Assembly: GCF_012277295.1 (NCBI RefSeq)
Contig: NZ_CP051156.1
Span: forward strand, 930,001-994,000
DNA: 64,000 nt
From: Wolbachia endosymbiont of Ctenocephalides felis wCfeT
GTDB taxonomy: Bacteria > Pseudomonadota > Alphaproteobacteria > Rickettsiales > Anaplasmataceae
Direction of reading: 5' to 3'
Made by a program: the position numbers and the translations under genes. The first letter of the stretch is position 1. Each line of letters starts with the position of its first letter. This document shows positions 50,030 through 58,114 of this stretch, piece by piece. Under the pieces are notes generated by a model. It saw only the letters and a list, made by a program, of their open reading frames with translations, was not told where the DNA came from and searched no databases.

Positions 50030-50650
50030 ATGAGTATATTTTTACACAAAAATGACTTGCCAATTGATGTGGTGCCAGATAGCGTAAGTTCCGTAGCTGT
50101 TGACACTGAAGCAATGGGTCTGCTTCATGCAAGAGATAGATTGTGCCTTGTTCAGCTTGCCTTTAATGACGGTAATGCTCACTTAATCCAGTTTAAAGAC
50201 GATTACACAGCCACGAATTTAAAAAAGATATTGGCAGATAAAAATATAACCAAGATATTTCATTTTGCACGATTTGATATTAGCATAATACGCTATTACT
50301 TAGAAACTTGGGCACTGCCATGCTATTGTACAAAAATAGCTTCACGTTTAGCGCGTACTTACACAGATAGTCATAGTTTAAAAGAATTGTGCCAGGAGTT
50401 GCTTGGCACGAAGCTAAACAAGCAACATCAGTCTTCTGATTGGGGAAGTGAAAATTTAACAGATAAACAGAAGAGTTATGCTGCATCTGATGTTTTGTAC
50501 CTTCACAAGATAAAGGAAAAGCTGGATCTAATGTTAGAACGTGAAAACAGAAAGGAATTGGCGCAAAAATGTTTTGAATTCCTTCCAGTGCGTATCGAAT
50601 TAGATTTAATGGGGTGGAATAATATGGATATTTTTAACTACCATATGTAA
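50030..50650 (+). CDS. rnd: RNase D-like 3'-5' exonuclease (short form)
   Basis: A 206-residue DEDD exonuclease consisting only of the catalytic domain: Exo I DTEAMGL, Exo II HFARFDISII and Exo III YAASDVLYLHKI. HRDC domains of full RNase D are missing, as in other alphaproteobacterial short forms. I chose the ATG at 50030; the longer frame overlaps pyrB and is not family-like. It probably matures tRNA 3' ends; a tRNA gene follows at 51104. Confidence 0.92.
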   Translation: MSIFLHKNDLPIDVVPDSVSSVAVDTEAMGLLHARDRLCLVQLAFNDGNAHLIQFKDDYTATNLKKILADKNITKIFHFARFDISIIRYYLETWALPCYCTKIASRLARTYTDSHSLKELCQELLGTKLNKQHQSSDWGSENLTDKQKSYAASDVLYLHKIKEKLDLMLERENRKELAQKCFEFLPVRIELDLMGWNNMDIFNYHM

Positions 50651-50737
50651 TTCACAAAAGAGAAGTTAAGAATTTAGTTGATTAATTAGCAGTTAATGCG
50701 CTATATTACAGATGACAATTTTAAATTTAGGTATTCT

Positions 50738-51064
50738 ATGAGTGATGATATTACAAAGGTAAATGATAAAAACTTTAAATCAGAGGTTGCTGATCATAAA
50801 GGATTCATACTTATAGATTTTTGGGCAGAATGGTGTGGACCTTGCAGAGCTATAATGCCGCACATTGAGCGGCTAGCAAAGGATAAAAAAGGTAAGATAA
50901 AGGTTTGCAAATTTAATATAGATGAAGGAACCGAAATGCCAAGCAAATATGTGGTTCAATCTATACCTACCCTAATAATATTGAAAGATGGCAAGGAAAT
51001 TGCACGCAAAATTGGTGCAATAAGTGATTTATCAAGTTGGGTTGATGGCGAAATAAGCAAGTAG
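50738..51064 (+). CDS. trxA: Thioredoxin
   Basis: A 108-residue thioredoxin with the WCGPC active site in FWAEWCGPCRA and the cis-Pro loop SIPTLIILKDGKE. The start at 50738 (MSDDITKV) fits the family and is preceded by a GTATTCT spacer; an ATG at 50696 would add 14 residues. Confidence 0.95.
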   Translation: MSDDITKVNDKNFKSEVADHKGFILIDFWAEWCGPCRAIMPHIERLAKDKKGKIKVCKFNIDEGTEMPSKYVVQSIPTLIILKDGKEIARKIGAISDLSSWVDGEISK

Positions 51065-51103
51065 ACAAACTCACTTTTTTCTGTATCATAAGTACTTATA
51101 TAG

Positions 51104-51180
51104 GGGATTGTAGCTCAGTCGGTTAGAGCAGTTCGCTCATAACGAATTGGTCGTAGGTTCGAGTCCTACCAGTCCCACCA
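51104..51180 (+). tRNA. tRNA with CAT anticodon (Ile2 or elongator Met)
   Basis: A 77-nt cloverleaf: acceptor GGGATTG/CAGTCCC, anticodon loop CTCATAA, T arm GTAGGTTCGAGTCCTAC and encoded CCA. The initiator tRNA is separate (59625), so this is either elongator Met or the lysidine-modified tRNA-Ile2. The CGCTCATAACG anticodon arm leans towards Ile2. IS66 copy 8 begins 10 bp later. Confidence 0.93.
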
Positions 51181-51189
51181 TGTTGTTCT

Positions 51190-52650
51190 GTATCCATTCA
51201 GCCGGGCGGTAAAATAAAGAGTAGACAAGGAATGCTAAAAAGGTAAACTAGAGTGGCTATGAGGTAATATGGTTGATCTTTTAGAATTTTGCGAAAGTTT
51301 AAGCAGACTATAGAAAAGTTAGAAACAAAAATAGAAGAGCTTAAAGCAGAAAATAAAGCGCTAAGGATCGAAAACGCTGAGTTAAAAGAAAGGCTTGGCT
51401 TAAGTTCAAAAAATTCATCTATACCAAGCTCCAAAGAATTATATAAGATGAGGGAAAATAAGCCAAAAAGTGACAGGAAAGTAGGAGCACAGGTTGGACA
51501 TAAAGGCAGTTACCGCCCTAAAATGGAGGCAGATGAGATGGTAAAAATAGAACTGCCCAATACGTGTGAGTGCGGAGGAGAAATTGCGGTATCAAAAGAT
51601 CCGTATACTCATCAAAAGGTCGATTTGCCGGAAATCAAGCCGTATGTAGTTGAATATCAACTAGAGCATGGACGTTGCAAAAGATGTGGAAAAAGAAAAA
51701 GTAGCAAGCTACAAGAAGGAGTAACTGCGGACACATTTGGTCCAAGAGTTAAGTCAGTAATTGCAGCATTAAGTGGATTTTACAAGAATTCGAAAAAAGA
51801 AGTGGCAAATATTATAAAGGACATTTTCAACCTGGATATCAGCGTCGGTAGTGTATCAAATAGCGAGGCTAGAGTGGCAGAAAAATGCCAAGAAGCATAT
51901 GAGCAAATTGAGGAAGAGGTAAGCAAGAGCAAAATTTTACATATCGATGAAACTAGCCATTACAACAAAGGTAAACAGGGCTGGTGCTGGATGTTTGCGA
52001 GCAAAATAGGAAGTGTGATCAAATTGACAGAGTCAAGAGGGATGAAAGTCCTGGAAAATAGTAAATTTGGAAAGAATAACAACCTAGTAGTGACCGACAG
52101 ATATGCAGCTTACAACTACTTTTCCAGCAAGAAAAGGCAGGTCTGTTGGGCACATTTAGCAAGAGATTTTGAAAGGTTGTCTCATAGTTGGAATAGCGAA
52201 GTGAAAGTTTTGGGGTATTATTTAAGGAATGTTGCTACTGAATTATTTGCATTGAAAAAAGCTCTGTTAAAGGATGAAATAGACACATTAAGGTTCATAA
52301 GAAGAGCAAGAAAATTACGCAAGCGAACGAGATATTACTTAAAGAATATATCAAATTTACCCGAGGCAATTGGAGCGTCTCGAGTAGCAAAAAATATCAT
52401 GAAATCGGATCTGATGATGTGGAAATTTTTGGACGATCCAGAAAATATTCCACTGACAAACAACTATGCTGAGCGACAGATTCGGCATTACGTTGTTTAC
52501 CGAAAAGTTTCATATTTTACACAATCGAAACGGGGAAATATGTTTCTTGAGAGGATAATTTCATTGTACTTGACTTGGAGGCAAAAGAAGTTAAATCCTT
52601 TTCAAAACCTACTGGCTATTGCTTCTTAAGCCATACACCTGAATGGATAC
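51190..52650 (+). mobile_element. IS66-family element, copy 8
   Basis: 1461 bp, complete ends. Flanks are gttgttct and cttcgctg. It lies directly behind the tRNA-CAT gene. Confidence 0.94.
51289..52629 (+). CDS. IS66-family transposase (446 aa), intact
   Basis: The triad is intact, with Ser in GLSSKNSS, Ala in VIAALSG and Thr in SYFTQS. It differs from copy 5 only by lacking the two Arg substitutions, so copy 5 may derive from such a sequence. Confidence 0.93.
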   Translation: MRKFKQTIEKLETKIEELKAENKALRIENAELKERLGLSSKNSSIPSSKELYKMRENKPKSDRKVGAQVGHKGSYRPKMEADEMVKIELPNTCECGGEIAVSKDPYTHQKVDLPEIKPYVVEYQLEHGRCKRCGKRKSSKLQEGVTADTFGPRVKSVIAALSGFYKNSKKEVANIIKDIFNLDISVGSVSNSEARVAEKCQEAYEQIEEEVSKSKILHIDETSHYNKGKQGWCWMFASKIGSVIKLTESRGMKVLENSKFGKNNNLVVTDRYAAYNYFSSKKRQVCWAHLARDFERLSHSWNSEVKVLGYYLRNVATELFALKKALLKDEIDTLRFIRRARKLRKRTRYYLKNISNLPEAIGASRVAKNIMKSDLMMWKFLDDPENIPLTNNYAERQIRHYVVYRKVSYFTQSKRGNMFLERIISLYLTWRQKKLNPFQNLLAIAS

Positions 52651-52656
52651 CTTCGC

Positions 52657-52690
52657 TGAGATCCCAGCGCTTCAAGCGCCAAGATCTAGG
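52657..52690. repeat. Degenerate palindromic element beside IS66 copy 8
   Basis: GAGATCCCAGCGCTTCAAGCGCCAAGATCTAGG has imperfect arms (AGATCCCAGCGCTT / AAGCGCCAAGATCT). It resembles the palindromic family seen inside ccmF and pheT. Confidence 0.5.
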
Positions 52691-53773
52691 GTTTAACTCG
52701 GTGCTTGGAATTTTTTAATCAATTTCTTCACATTAACTGTATACACTCCAGATGAAGGCCCTTGCTCACGTGAAACATCAGGTTTTGCACCTTTTTTGTT
52801 ATTACCCCGAGTAGTATCACACACTGCAATATTACCCTTTACATGTTTGACACTTGGATCTGATTGAAATGTATGATCCCTCTTCATCTTCTCTTCAAGC
52901 GCATTGCCATCGTGTGTAATCATACACTTTTCTGTAGCTGAGTAAGGTAGCTTGGTGCCAGAAGTTATGCTGCTATACTGAATATTAGCATCAATGCGTT
53001 GTGATGGATGAACAGGTTTGTTTGGATCAAAGGGCTTCTTATTGATATATGCTGGATTCCAATTACGATAATCTTTAGCGCCCACAGGAGATTTTTTAGC
53101 TTCACCTTGCTGCGGAGAAGAAACACCTGGAACTTCTTTAGTCTATTCTGAAACAGTAGGTTGAGCAGAAATGCTTATAGTTTCTTTATTACCATTACCT
53201 TGTTGTGGAAAAGAAATACCAAGAATTTCTCTTTCTTTTTTACTGAGTGTTCTTAGAACTTTCATAGTTTCTAATTCACCTATCGCACCTGTACTTCCTT
53301 GCTGATCTAAAACATTCTGCTCTGAAACAGTAGATTGAGTGGAAACACTCCATGATGAATCATTGCTATCACTTCTTTCCCTTGCCATTGGAATAAATGG
53401 CACAGTTTTTTTACCAGCCTCAAGAACTTTTAACCATTGCTCTTTTTTATCCTTAGTATATTGATTGGGTAGCTGTTGCTTCGCTTTTTTTGGATCAGCA
53501 GAAGTTACTTTCTCTTCTTGCCTTAAGATAGGATCTTGAGCAACAGAAGTAGAAATACTACCAGGCGTATTAGCAGAAGTTACTTTCCCTTTTTGCTTAT
53601 AGGCTTGCTTTGGTACTCCAGTGAGATTCTTTCTTGTAAGATGAATAAAATCACCCTGTTTCACTTTATGTTTAAATTCTTTTGGCTCTTTACCAATCGT
53701 GTTTATTGATTCATTAGATGAAGAATTCTCATACTGTATAAACTTTGACCGAGCTTCAGCAAAAGAAGTGTTA

Positions 53774-54628
53774 GAAGGTGTCTGCAAAGTATGTAGAAAA
53801 GTAGAAAAAAGGACAATTATGTGATACAAGGATAACTTTAACATGTATCCAAGTGACATAAAAGACAGTGAATGGGAAATTTTAAAGCCATATTTTGAGC
53901 CAAAAAAGACAGGTAGACCAAGAAAACACGATATTAGAACAATTATTAATGCAATAAGGTACGTAATGAGAACAGGCTGCCAATGGAGACAATTACCTAA
54001 GGATTTCCCACCATGGAAGACAATTTACAGTTGGAACACACGACTAAAAAACACTGGAAAATGGCAAGAAATACACGATATTTTAGTAAAAAAAGTAAGG
54101 GAGGTAGTTGGTAAAAGAGCCACACCATCAGTTGGAATAATTGACAGCCAATCAGTAAAAACGACTCAAAAAGGGGGGCCAGAGGTTACGATGCTGGCAA
54201 GAAAATAAAAGGTCGAAAACGGCATATTATTGTAGACACGCTAGGACTCGTGATTACGGCAGATGTACACAGTGCAAGCATCCAAGACCGCGAGGGAGCT
54301 TTAGATCTTCTGGTAAAAGCAAAACAAAAAATACCAACATTACAGAGGTTTTTTGCTGATCAAGGATACACAGGTAACCTTAAAAACAGATGCTTAATAA
54401 AAACAGGATGTTTATTTACAATAGCAAAAAAAGCTCCTAATATTGCGGGATTTGAGGTTATACCGAAGCGTTGGATTGTTGAAAGAACTTTTGCTTGGCT
54501 TTCCAATTTTAGGCGTATGAGTAAGGATTATGAGCATTCTCCTCAAACTTCGGAAACCAATATTTTCTTTAATATGACTACTATTATGCTTACTAAATTA
54601 GCTAATTCTTGAGTTTGCAGACACCTTC
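53774..54628 (+). mobile_element. IS5-family (IS427-like) element, copy 2, with TTA target duplication
   Basis: 855 bp with GAAGGTGTCTGCAAA ends and TTA on both sides. Identical in layout to the copy at 11402. Its left end supplies the false start of the ORF that runs into the broken gene. Confidence 0.94.
53843..54612 (+). CDS. IS427-like transposase, two frames joined by -1 frameshift
   Basis: Frame one ends at 54208 just after the A5G6 run (about 54168-54178). Frame two carries GYDAGKK, FADQGYTG and IVERTFAWLSNF and ends at 54612. Both frame products have the same translated sequence as the copy at 11418. Confidence 0.9.
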
Positions 54629-54715
54629 TTAGATTGTCGTGTTTTTTGAGATGTAGCCATTTTTACCTCCAAATCTATTAACTATTTAATTATAAGCTTG
54701 AAAATATTAATTTTA

Positions 54716-55996
54716 TTATAATAAGCCTACAGACCCTTCAATGAGCATCGATACAGGGTTTTCTATATAGCTCTTAAAAGCATTTAAGAATTTCGCTCCT
54801 AGTGCCCCATCAATTGTTCTGTGATCAACAGAAAGTGTTACTGTCATTATTTCTGCTACCCCTATTTCCCCATCAATAACAACTGGTTGCTTTTGAGATG
54901 CACCAACAGCTATAATGCACGACTGTGGTGGATTAATTATAGCGCTAAAGGTCTTAATACCAAACATGCCTAAGTTTGATATAGTGAATCCTCCACCTTG
55001 AAACTCTTCAGGTTTTAATTTTCCAGATTTTGCTCTACTCACTAAATCCTTCACTTCTCTTGATATTGACAAAATGCCCTTTTTATCAGCACTTTTTACT
55101 ATAGGAGTAATCAATCCATCATCAAGAGCAACAGCAATTGAGATATCTATATTAGAGTACTGCAGTATTTTATCATCTATCCAAGAAGAATTTACTTCAG
55201 GAAATTTTGCCATGCTAAGAGCTACAGCTTTGATAACCAGGTCATTAATTGTAACTTTACTGCCCTCACTTGCAGAGTTGATATCATTTTTACACGATAT
55301 TAATTTATCCACCATGCAGTCCACAGTTAAGTAAAAGTGTGGAACATTCTGCTTAGACTCAACAAGACACTGCGCTATAACTTGGCGCATGCTGCTTACT
55401 TCAATCACCCTATCTTCTTCAAATCTTTCACAACTTTTACCATTACCTAATCCACTATTACCTAAAGATTCCAACACATCAGCCTTAATTATACGGCCAT
55501 ATGGCCCTGTACCCTTTAATTGCTTTATATCCACTTGCTTGTCTTGAGCAATTTTTTTAGCTAAAGGGCTTATTTTTGCCCTGTTTTCTGCATAATCCTC
55601 TGTCATCTGAGTAGCTGACACTGGGATTGATTCTTTTTTTTCTTTACTGGATTCCAGCGTCGCGCGCTGGAACGACAATCCAGATTCATCAGCTTCAGCA
55701 TTACCAGCAGAAGTTGTGGTATAGCCATCAAGTACACTGCTATCTTCCCCTTCTTCAAGCATTAAAGCTATAGGTTGATTAACAGGCACACCACTTGTTC
55801 CTTCTGATACTAAAATTTTGCCTACAATACCTTCATCTACAGACTCGAACTCCATTATAGCCTTGTCAGTCTCTATTTCAGCAATTACATCACCTACTTC
55901 AACTTTGTCCTGTTCTTTTTTATGCCATTTGACAATTTTCCCTCCAGTTTTACTCATTGTAGGAGAAAGAGCAGGCATTAATATTTCTATAGGCAT
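54716..55996 (-). CDS. pdhC: Pyruvate dehydrogenase E2, dihydrolipoamide acetyltransferase
   Basis: The 426-residue E2 core of the pyruvate dehydrogenase complex. One lipoyl domain (1-80) has the lipoyl-Lys in EIETDKAIMEFE, followed by a linker, the peripheral-subunit-binding domain (AKISPLAKKIAQD, about 142-177) and the catalytic domain with the His in DHRTIDGALGAKFL. A palindromic element at 55651-55672 lies in the linker (LSFQRATLESS). Lipoylation depends on Fe-S cluster supply, linking it to nfuA. Confidence 0.95.
   Translation of the reverse strand: MPIEILMPALSPTMSKTGGKIVKWHKKEQDKVEVGDVIAEIETDKAIMEFESVDEGIVGKILVSEGTSGVPVNQPIALMLEEGEDSSVLDGYTTTSAGNAEADESGLSFQRATLESSKEKKESIPVSATQMTEDYAENRAKISPLAKKIAQDKQVDIKQLKGTGPYGRIIKADVLESLGNSGLGNGKSCERFEEDRVIEVSSMRQVIAQCLVESKQNVPHFYLTVDCMVDKLISCKNDINSASEGSKVTINDLVIKAVALSMAKFPEVNSSWIDDKILQYSNIDISIAVALDDGLITPIVKSADKKGILSISREVKDLVSRAKSGKLKPEEFQGGGFTISNLGMFGIKTFSAIINPPQSCIIAVGASQKQPVVIDGEIGVAEIMTVTLSVDHRTIDGALGAKFLNAFKSYIENPVSMLIEGSVGLL
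55651..55672. repeat. Palindromic element inside pdhC
   Basis: Arms ATTCCAGCG and CGCTGGAA around TCGCG, within GGATTCCAGCG...CGCTGGAACGACA. In frame at about residue 108, in the flexible linker between lipoyl and binding domains. Confidence 0.75.
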
Positions 55997-56066
55997 TTAT
56001 TGTGTATTTAAAGATCTATTCAATTTTTAATTTACTCTTTATCTTATGTCAATCTAATCGTGAATT

Positions 56067-56501
56067 ATGATTAATAAGTTTATCATATTATTTTCTTTGT
56101 TACTTAGTTTCAGCTTATTTGCAAACGACTTTGTTTCAACAAAGTCAAATAAAATCAATATGAGAACAGGGCCAGGATTCCACTACCCTGTCAAGTGGAT
56201 ATACACTTGCAAAAACCTACCCCTAAAAGTTATGGAAGAATTTGAGGATTGGAAAAAGGTTTGTGATATAAATGAAGATTGTGGATGGATAAAAAGCAGC
56301 TTACTTAGCGGTAAACACTATGCAATAATAAAAGAAGATACTTGTGGCTACCAAAAACAGAGTATTGACAGCAAGGTTACTATGGAAATAGATAAATTTG
56401 TTGTCATGAAAATAGAAAAATGCAGTGAGGAGTGGTGCTTTCTTTCTGCCCCAAAACGTAAAGCATGGGTGCAGAAAAAATACGTATATGGTATTGATTA
56501 G
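56067..56501 (+). CDS. Secreted bacterial SH3-domain protein (144 aa)
   Basis: A signal peptide (1-19, ending SLFA) precedes two SH3-like repeats: the first shows the classical NMRTGPGFHYPVKW motif (about 31-44), with CGWIKSSLL closing it, and the second is a diverged copy ending AWVQKKYVYGID. Six Cys outside the signal peptide could form periplasmic disulfides. Such proteins bind peptidoglycan or envelope peptides; in a wall-poor symbiont the partner is unclear. Confidence 0.85.
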   Translation: MINKFIILFSLLLSFSLFANDFVSTKSNKINMRTGPGFHYPVKWIYTCKNLPLKVMEEFEDWKKVCDINEDCGWIKSSLLSGKHYAIIKEDTCGYQKQSIDSKVTMEIDKFVVMKIEKCSEEWCFLSAPKRKAWVQKKYVYGID

Positions 56502-56503
56502 TA

Positions 56504-57148
56504 TCAACCAAGAATGTCATCACTGCCAGGATTATAAGGCGGAGAAAGAAGAACATAGTCATATTCTTCATCTGAGCTTTCTCCATATGAAGAGCCAAGA
56601 TCATCTGAATCATCACTTTCCTCATCAGAAGAGCCTGAATCATCTGAACCAGTATCAGAACCTTCTTCACCTGCAGAATCAAGATCAACTACATTTCTGT
56701 CAAATGAAGGATTAGTTTCATCTGCCTCACCACAAAATGCTTTTAACATCTGTTCAGCAGACAAGTTTAATATTTCCATAATAGATTTTTCACTATATTC
56801 TCTTAACGACTGATCAAACCTAGAAAGCATTTGAAAAAATTCACTGCCTTCTCTTTCAGCTTCACTATTTATTTTACTTGAAATACTTTCAATGTTGCAT
56901 TGTCTTATTTCTTCACGTGTTATACCAATTGCATCTGCAATATTTTTATATTGGACTTGACACTCACCACTTCCAACTATGCAAAGGGCGATGGAGTTAG
57001 AAATCTGGCTTGCAGCAGAATCATGCATAGATTCAATTGCAAATCTATGTGCAACACGAGCCAAATAATTATCCTGATATTTAATATCAAAATACTTAAT
57101 GTGAAATTGTTGTTTTATCAGGTTATAAATTTCGTTTTTTATTGACAT
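56504..57148 (-). CDS. Hypothetical protein with strongly acidic Ser/Asp-rich tail (214 aa)
   Basis: Not recognised. The N-terminal 150 residues are helical and polar (NEIYNLIKQQFHIKYFDIKY). Residues about 155-195 are nearly all Asp, Glu, Ser and Gly, followed by EYDYVLLSPPYNPGSDDILG. The ATG has a GGAGGTATCTC site. It is convergent with the SH3 gene (2 bp apart). Acidic tails with a short terminal motif occur in secreted eukaryote-targeted proteins, but this is inference only. Confidence 0.65.
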   Translation of the reverse strand: MSIKNEIYNLIKQQFHIKYFDIKYQDNYLARVAHRFAIESMHDSAASQISNSIALCIVGSGECQVQYKNIADAIGITREEIRQCNIESISSKINSEAEREGSEFFQMLSRFDQSLREYSEKSIMEILNLSAEQMLKAFCGEADETNPSFDRNVVDLDSAGEEGSDTGSDDSGSSDEESDDSDDLGSSYGESSDEEYDYVLLSPPYNPGSDDILG

Positions 57149-57272
57149 GAGATACCTCCTTACACTAATGAAGTCCTGCTCTACAAAATATAGTAGCCAG
57201 ACTTAAATATCAAGTACTTTATCTTAATTAATTATTAAAGTAAGATAACAAAACATCTGCAATAGGTTTTAA

Positions 57273-57935
57273 GTGGTACTAAAGTTAGTTTCTGTAGAAA
57301 AGAGTTTTAAAGGCAGTCCTTCTGTCATAAAAGATATAAATCTAAATGTTGCAAAAGGGCAAGTAGTTGCATTAATTGGAGGCTCAGGGTCAGGAAAAAC
57401 AACTATATTGCAAATTGCAGGCCTACTGGACAAACCAACCTCAGGTGCAGTTTTAATAGATGAAGTAGATTGTACAAAAATTAGCAATAAACTTAAGACC
57501 AATATCAGAAAAAATTACTTGGGCTTTGTTTATCAATTCCACTACCTATTGCAAGAACTATTGGTACTGGAAAATATTGCACTTCCTCAACTTATTGCAG
57601 GAAAAAGCAAAGCTGAGGCAAGAAAAAATGCACAGGCAATATTAGAAAAATTTAACATGGAAGCCAAAGCAAACAGCATGATATCTGAGATTTCCGGTGG
57701 AGAAAGGCAGAGAATTGCGATTGCAAGGAGTATTCTAAACTCTCCAAAACTTTTACTTGCAGATGAGCCCACAGGGAATTTGGATCCTACAAACTCTTTG
57801 AACGTATTTTCTCTGCTGTATTCATATGTAAAGGAAAACAATAACTCTATGCTGATAGTAACACATAACCATTCTCTTGCAGAAAAAGCAGATTGTGTTT
57901 TTCAATTGCAAAACAAGTCATTAGTAAAATTGTAA
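57273..57935 (+). CDS. lolD: Lipoprotein-releasing ABC ATPase LolD
   Basis: A 220-residue ATPase of the LolCDE complex. Walker A GGSGSGKTT, signature ISGGERQR, Walker B LLLADEPTGNLD and H-loop IVTHNHSLA are present; YQFHYLLQELLVLENI (LolD-type region) distinguishes it from other MacB-like ATPases. GTG start. lolC/E is not adjacent. If BamD really lacks a lipid anchor, other lipoproteins must be the clients. Confidence 0.9.
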   Translation: MVLKLVSVEKSFKGSPSVIKDINLNVAKGQVVALIGGSGSGKTTILQIAGLLDKPTSGAVLIDEVDCTKISNKLKTNIRKNYLGFVYQFHYLLQELLVLENIALPQLIAGKSKAEARKNAQAILEKFNMEAKANSMISEISGGERQRIAIARSILNSPKLLLADEPTGNLDPTNSLNVFSLLYSYVKENNNSMLIVTHNHSLAEKADCVFQLQNKSLVKL

Positions 57936-58006
57936 CTGTAAAGGTCAAGTAATTTGTTGATCTTTACACAGCAGCTTGGCTCAAGGAGAGACTACAAGAA
58001 GGAGGG

Positions 58007-58029
58007 GCCACCGCAATGCGGTGGCTTTT
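58007..58029 (+). terminator. Rho-independent terminator downstream of lolD
   Basis: A perfect 8-bp GC-rich stem, GCCACCGC/GCGGTGGC with AAT loop, is followed by TTTT. It also separates lolD from the convergent gene fragment at 58049. Confidence 0.85.
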
Positions 58030-58048
58030 AGGCAAAAATGATTTTATG

Positions 58049-58114
58049 TTAGTTTTCCGCAAGTTCTATAGTTTTACCCCATGCATAGTCTTTAGTCTTG
58101 CTAGTGACCAGACT
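58049..58114 (-). pseudogene. C-terminal 21 codons of a gene cut by IS66 copy 9
   Basis: Reading out of the IS on the minus strand gives SLVTSKTKDYAWGKTIELAEN and a TAA at 58049-58051, followed by the terminator region. The composition is protein-like and the frame abuts the IS end directly. The rest of the gene is not on the other side of the element (59576 onward is non-coding and tRNA). Not recognised. Confidence 0.5.

Larger units (their letters stand above)
52693..54660 (-). pseudogene. Effector-like low-complexity protein gene, broken by IS427-like element and a nonsense codon
   Basis: The original start is the ATG at 54660 (MATSQKTRQ) with a GGAGGTAAAA site. The element at 53774-54628 interrupts after codon 10; removing it and one TTA duplication gives QS-NTSFAEARSKF in frame. 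A TAG at 53143-53145 then breaks the same frame, which continues to 52693. The context SAQPTVSE-stop-TKEV parallels STQSTVSEQNVL upstream, so the stop is probably CAG to TAG. The restored protein would be about 370 residues, hydrophilic and rich in Ser, Gln and Lys, with imperfect repeats and no membrane segment. A secreted effector is plausible (inference). Confidence 0.75.

Noticed and set aside
56404..56715. Two short ORFs (94 and 96 aa) across the SH3/acidic-tail gene boundary
   Set aside because: Low-complexity translations that are frame shadows of the acidic tail coding sequence (His/Gln and Ile/Leu runs).
57936..58030. Small RNA between lolD and the terminator
   Set aside because: The only support is a strong terminator; no conserved sRNA, tmRNA or SRP RNA features were recognised.
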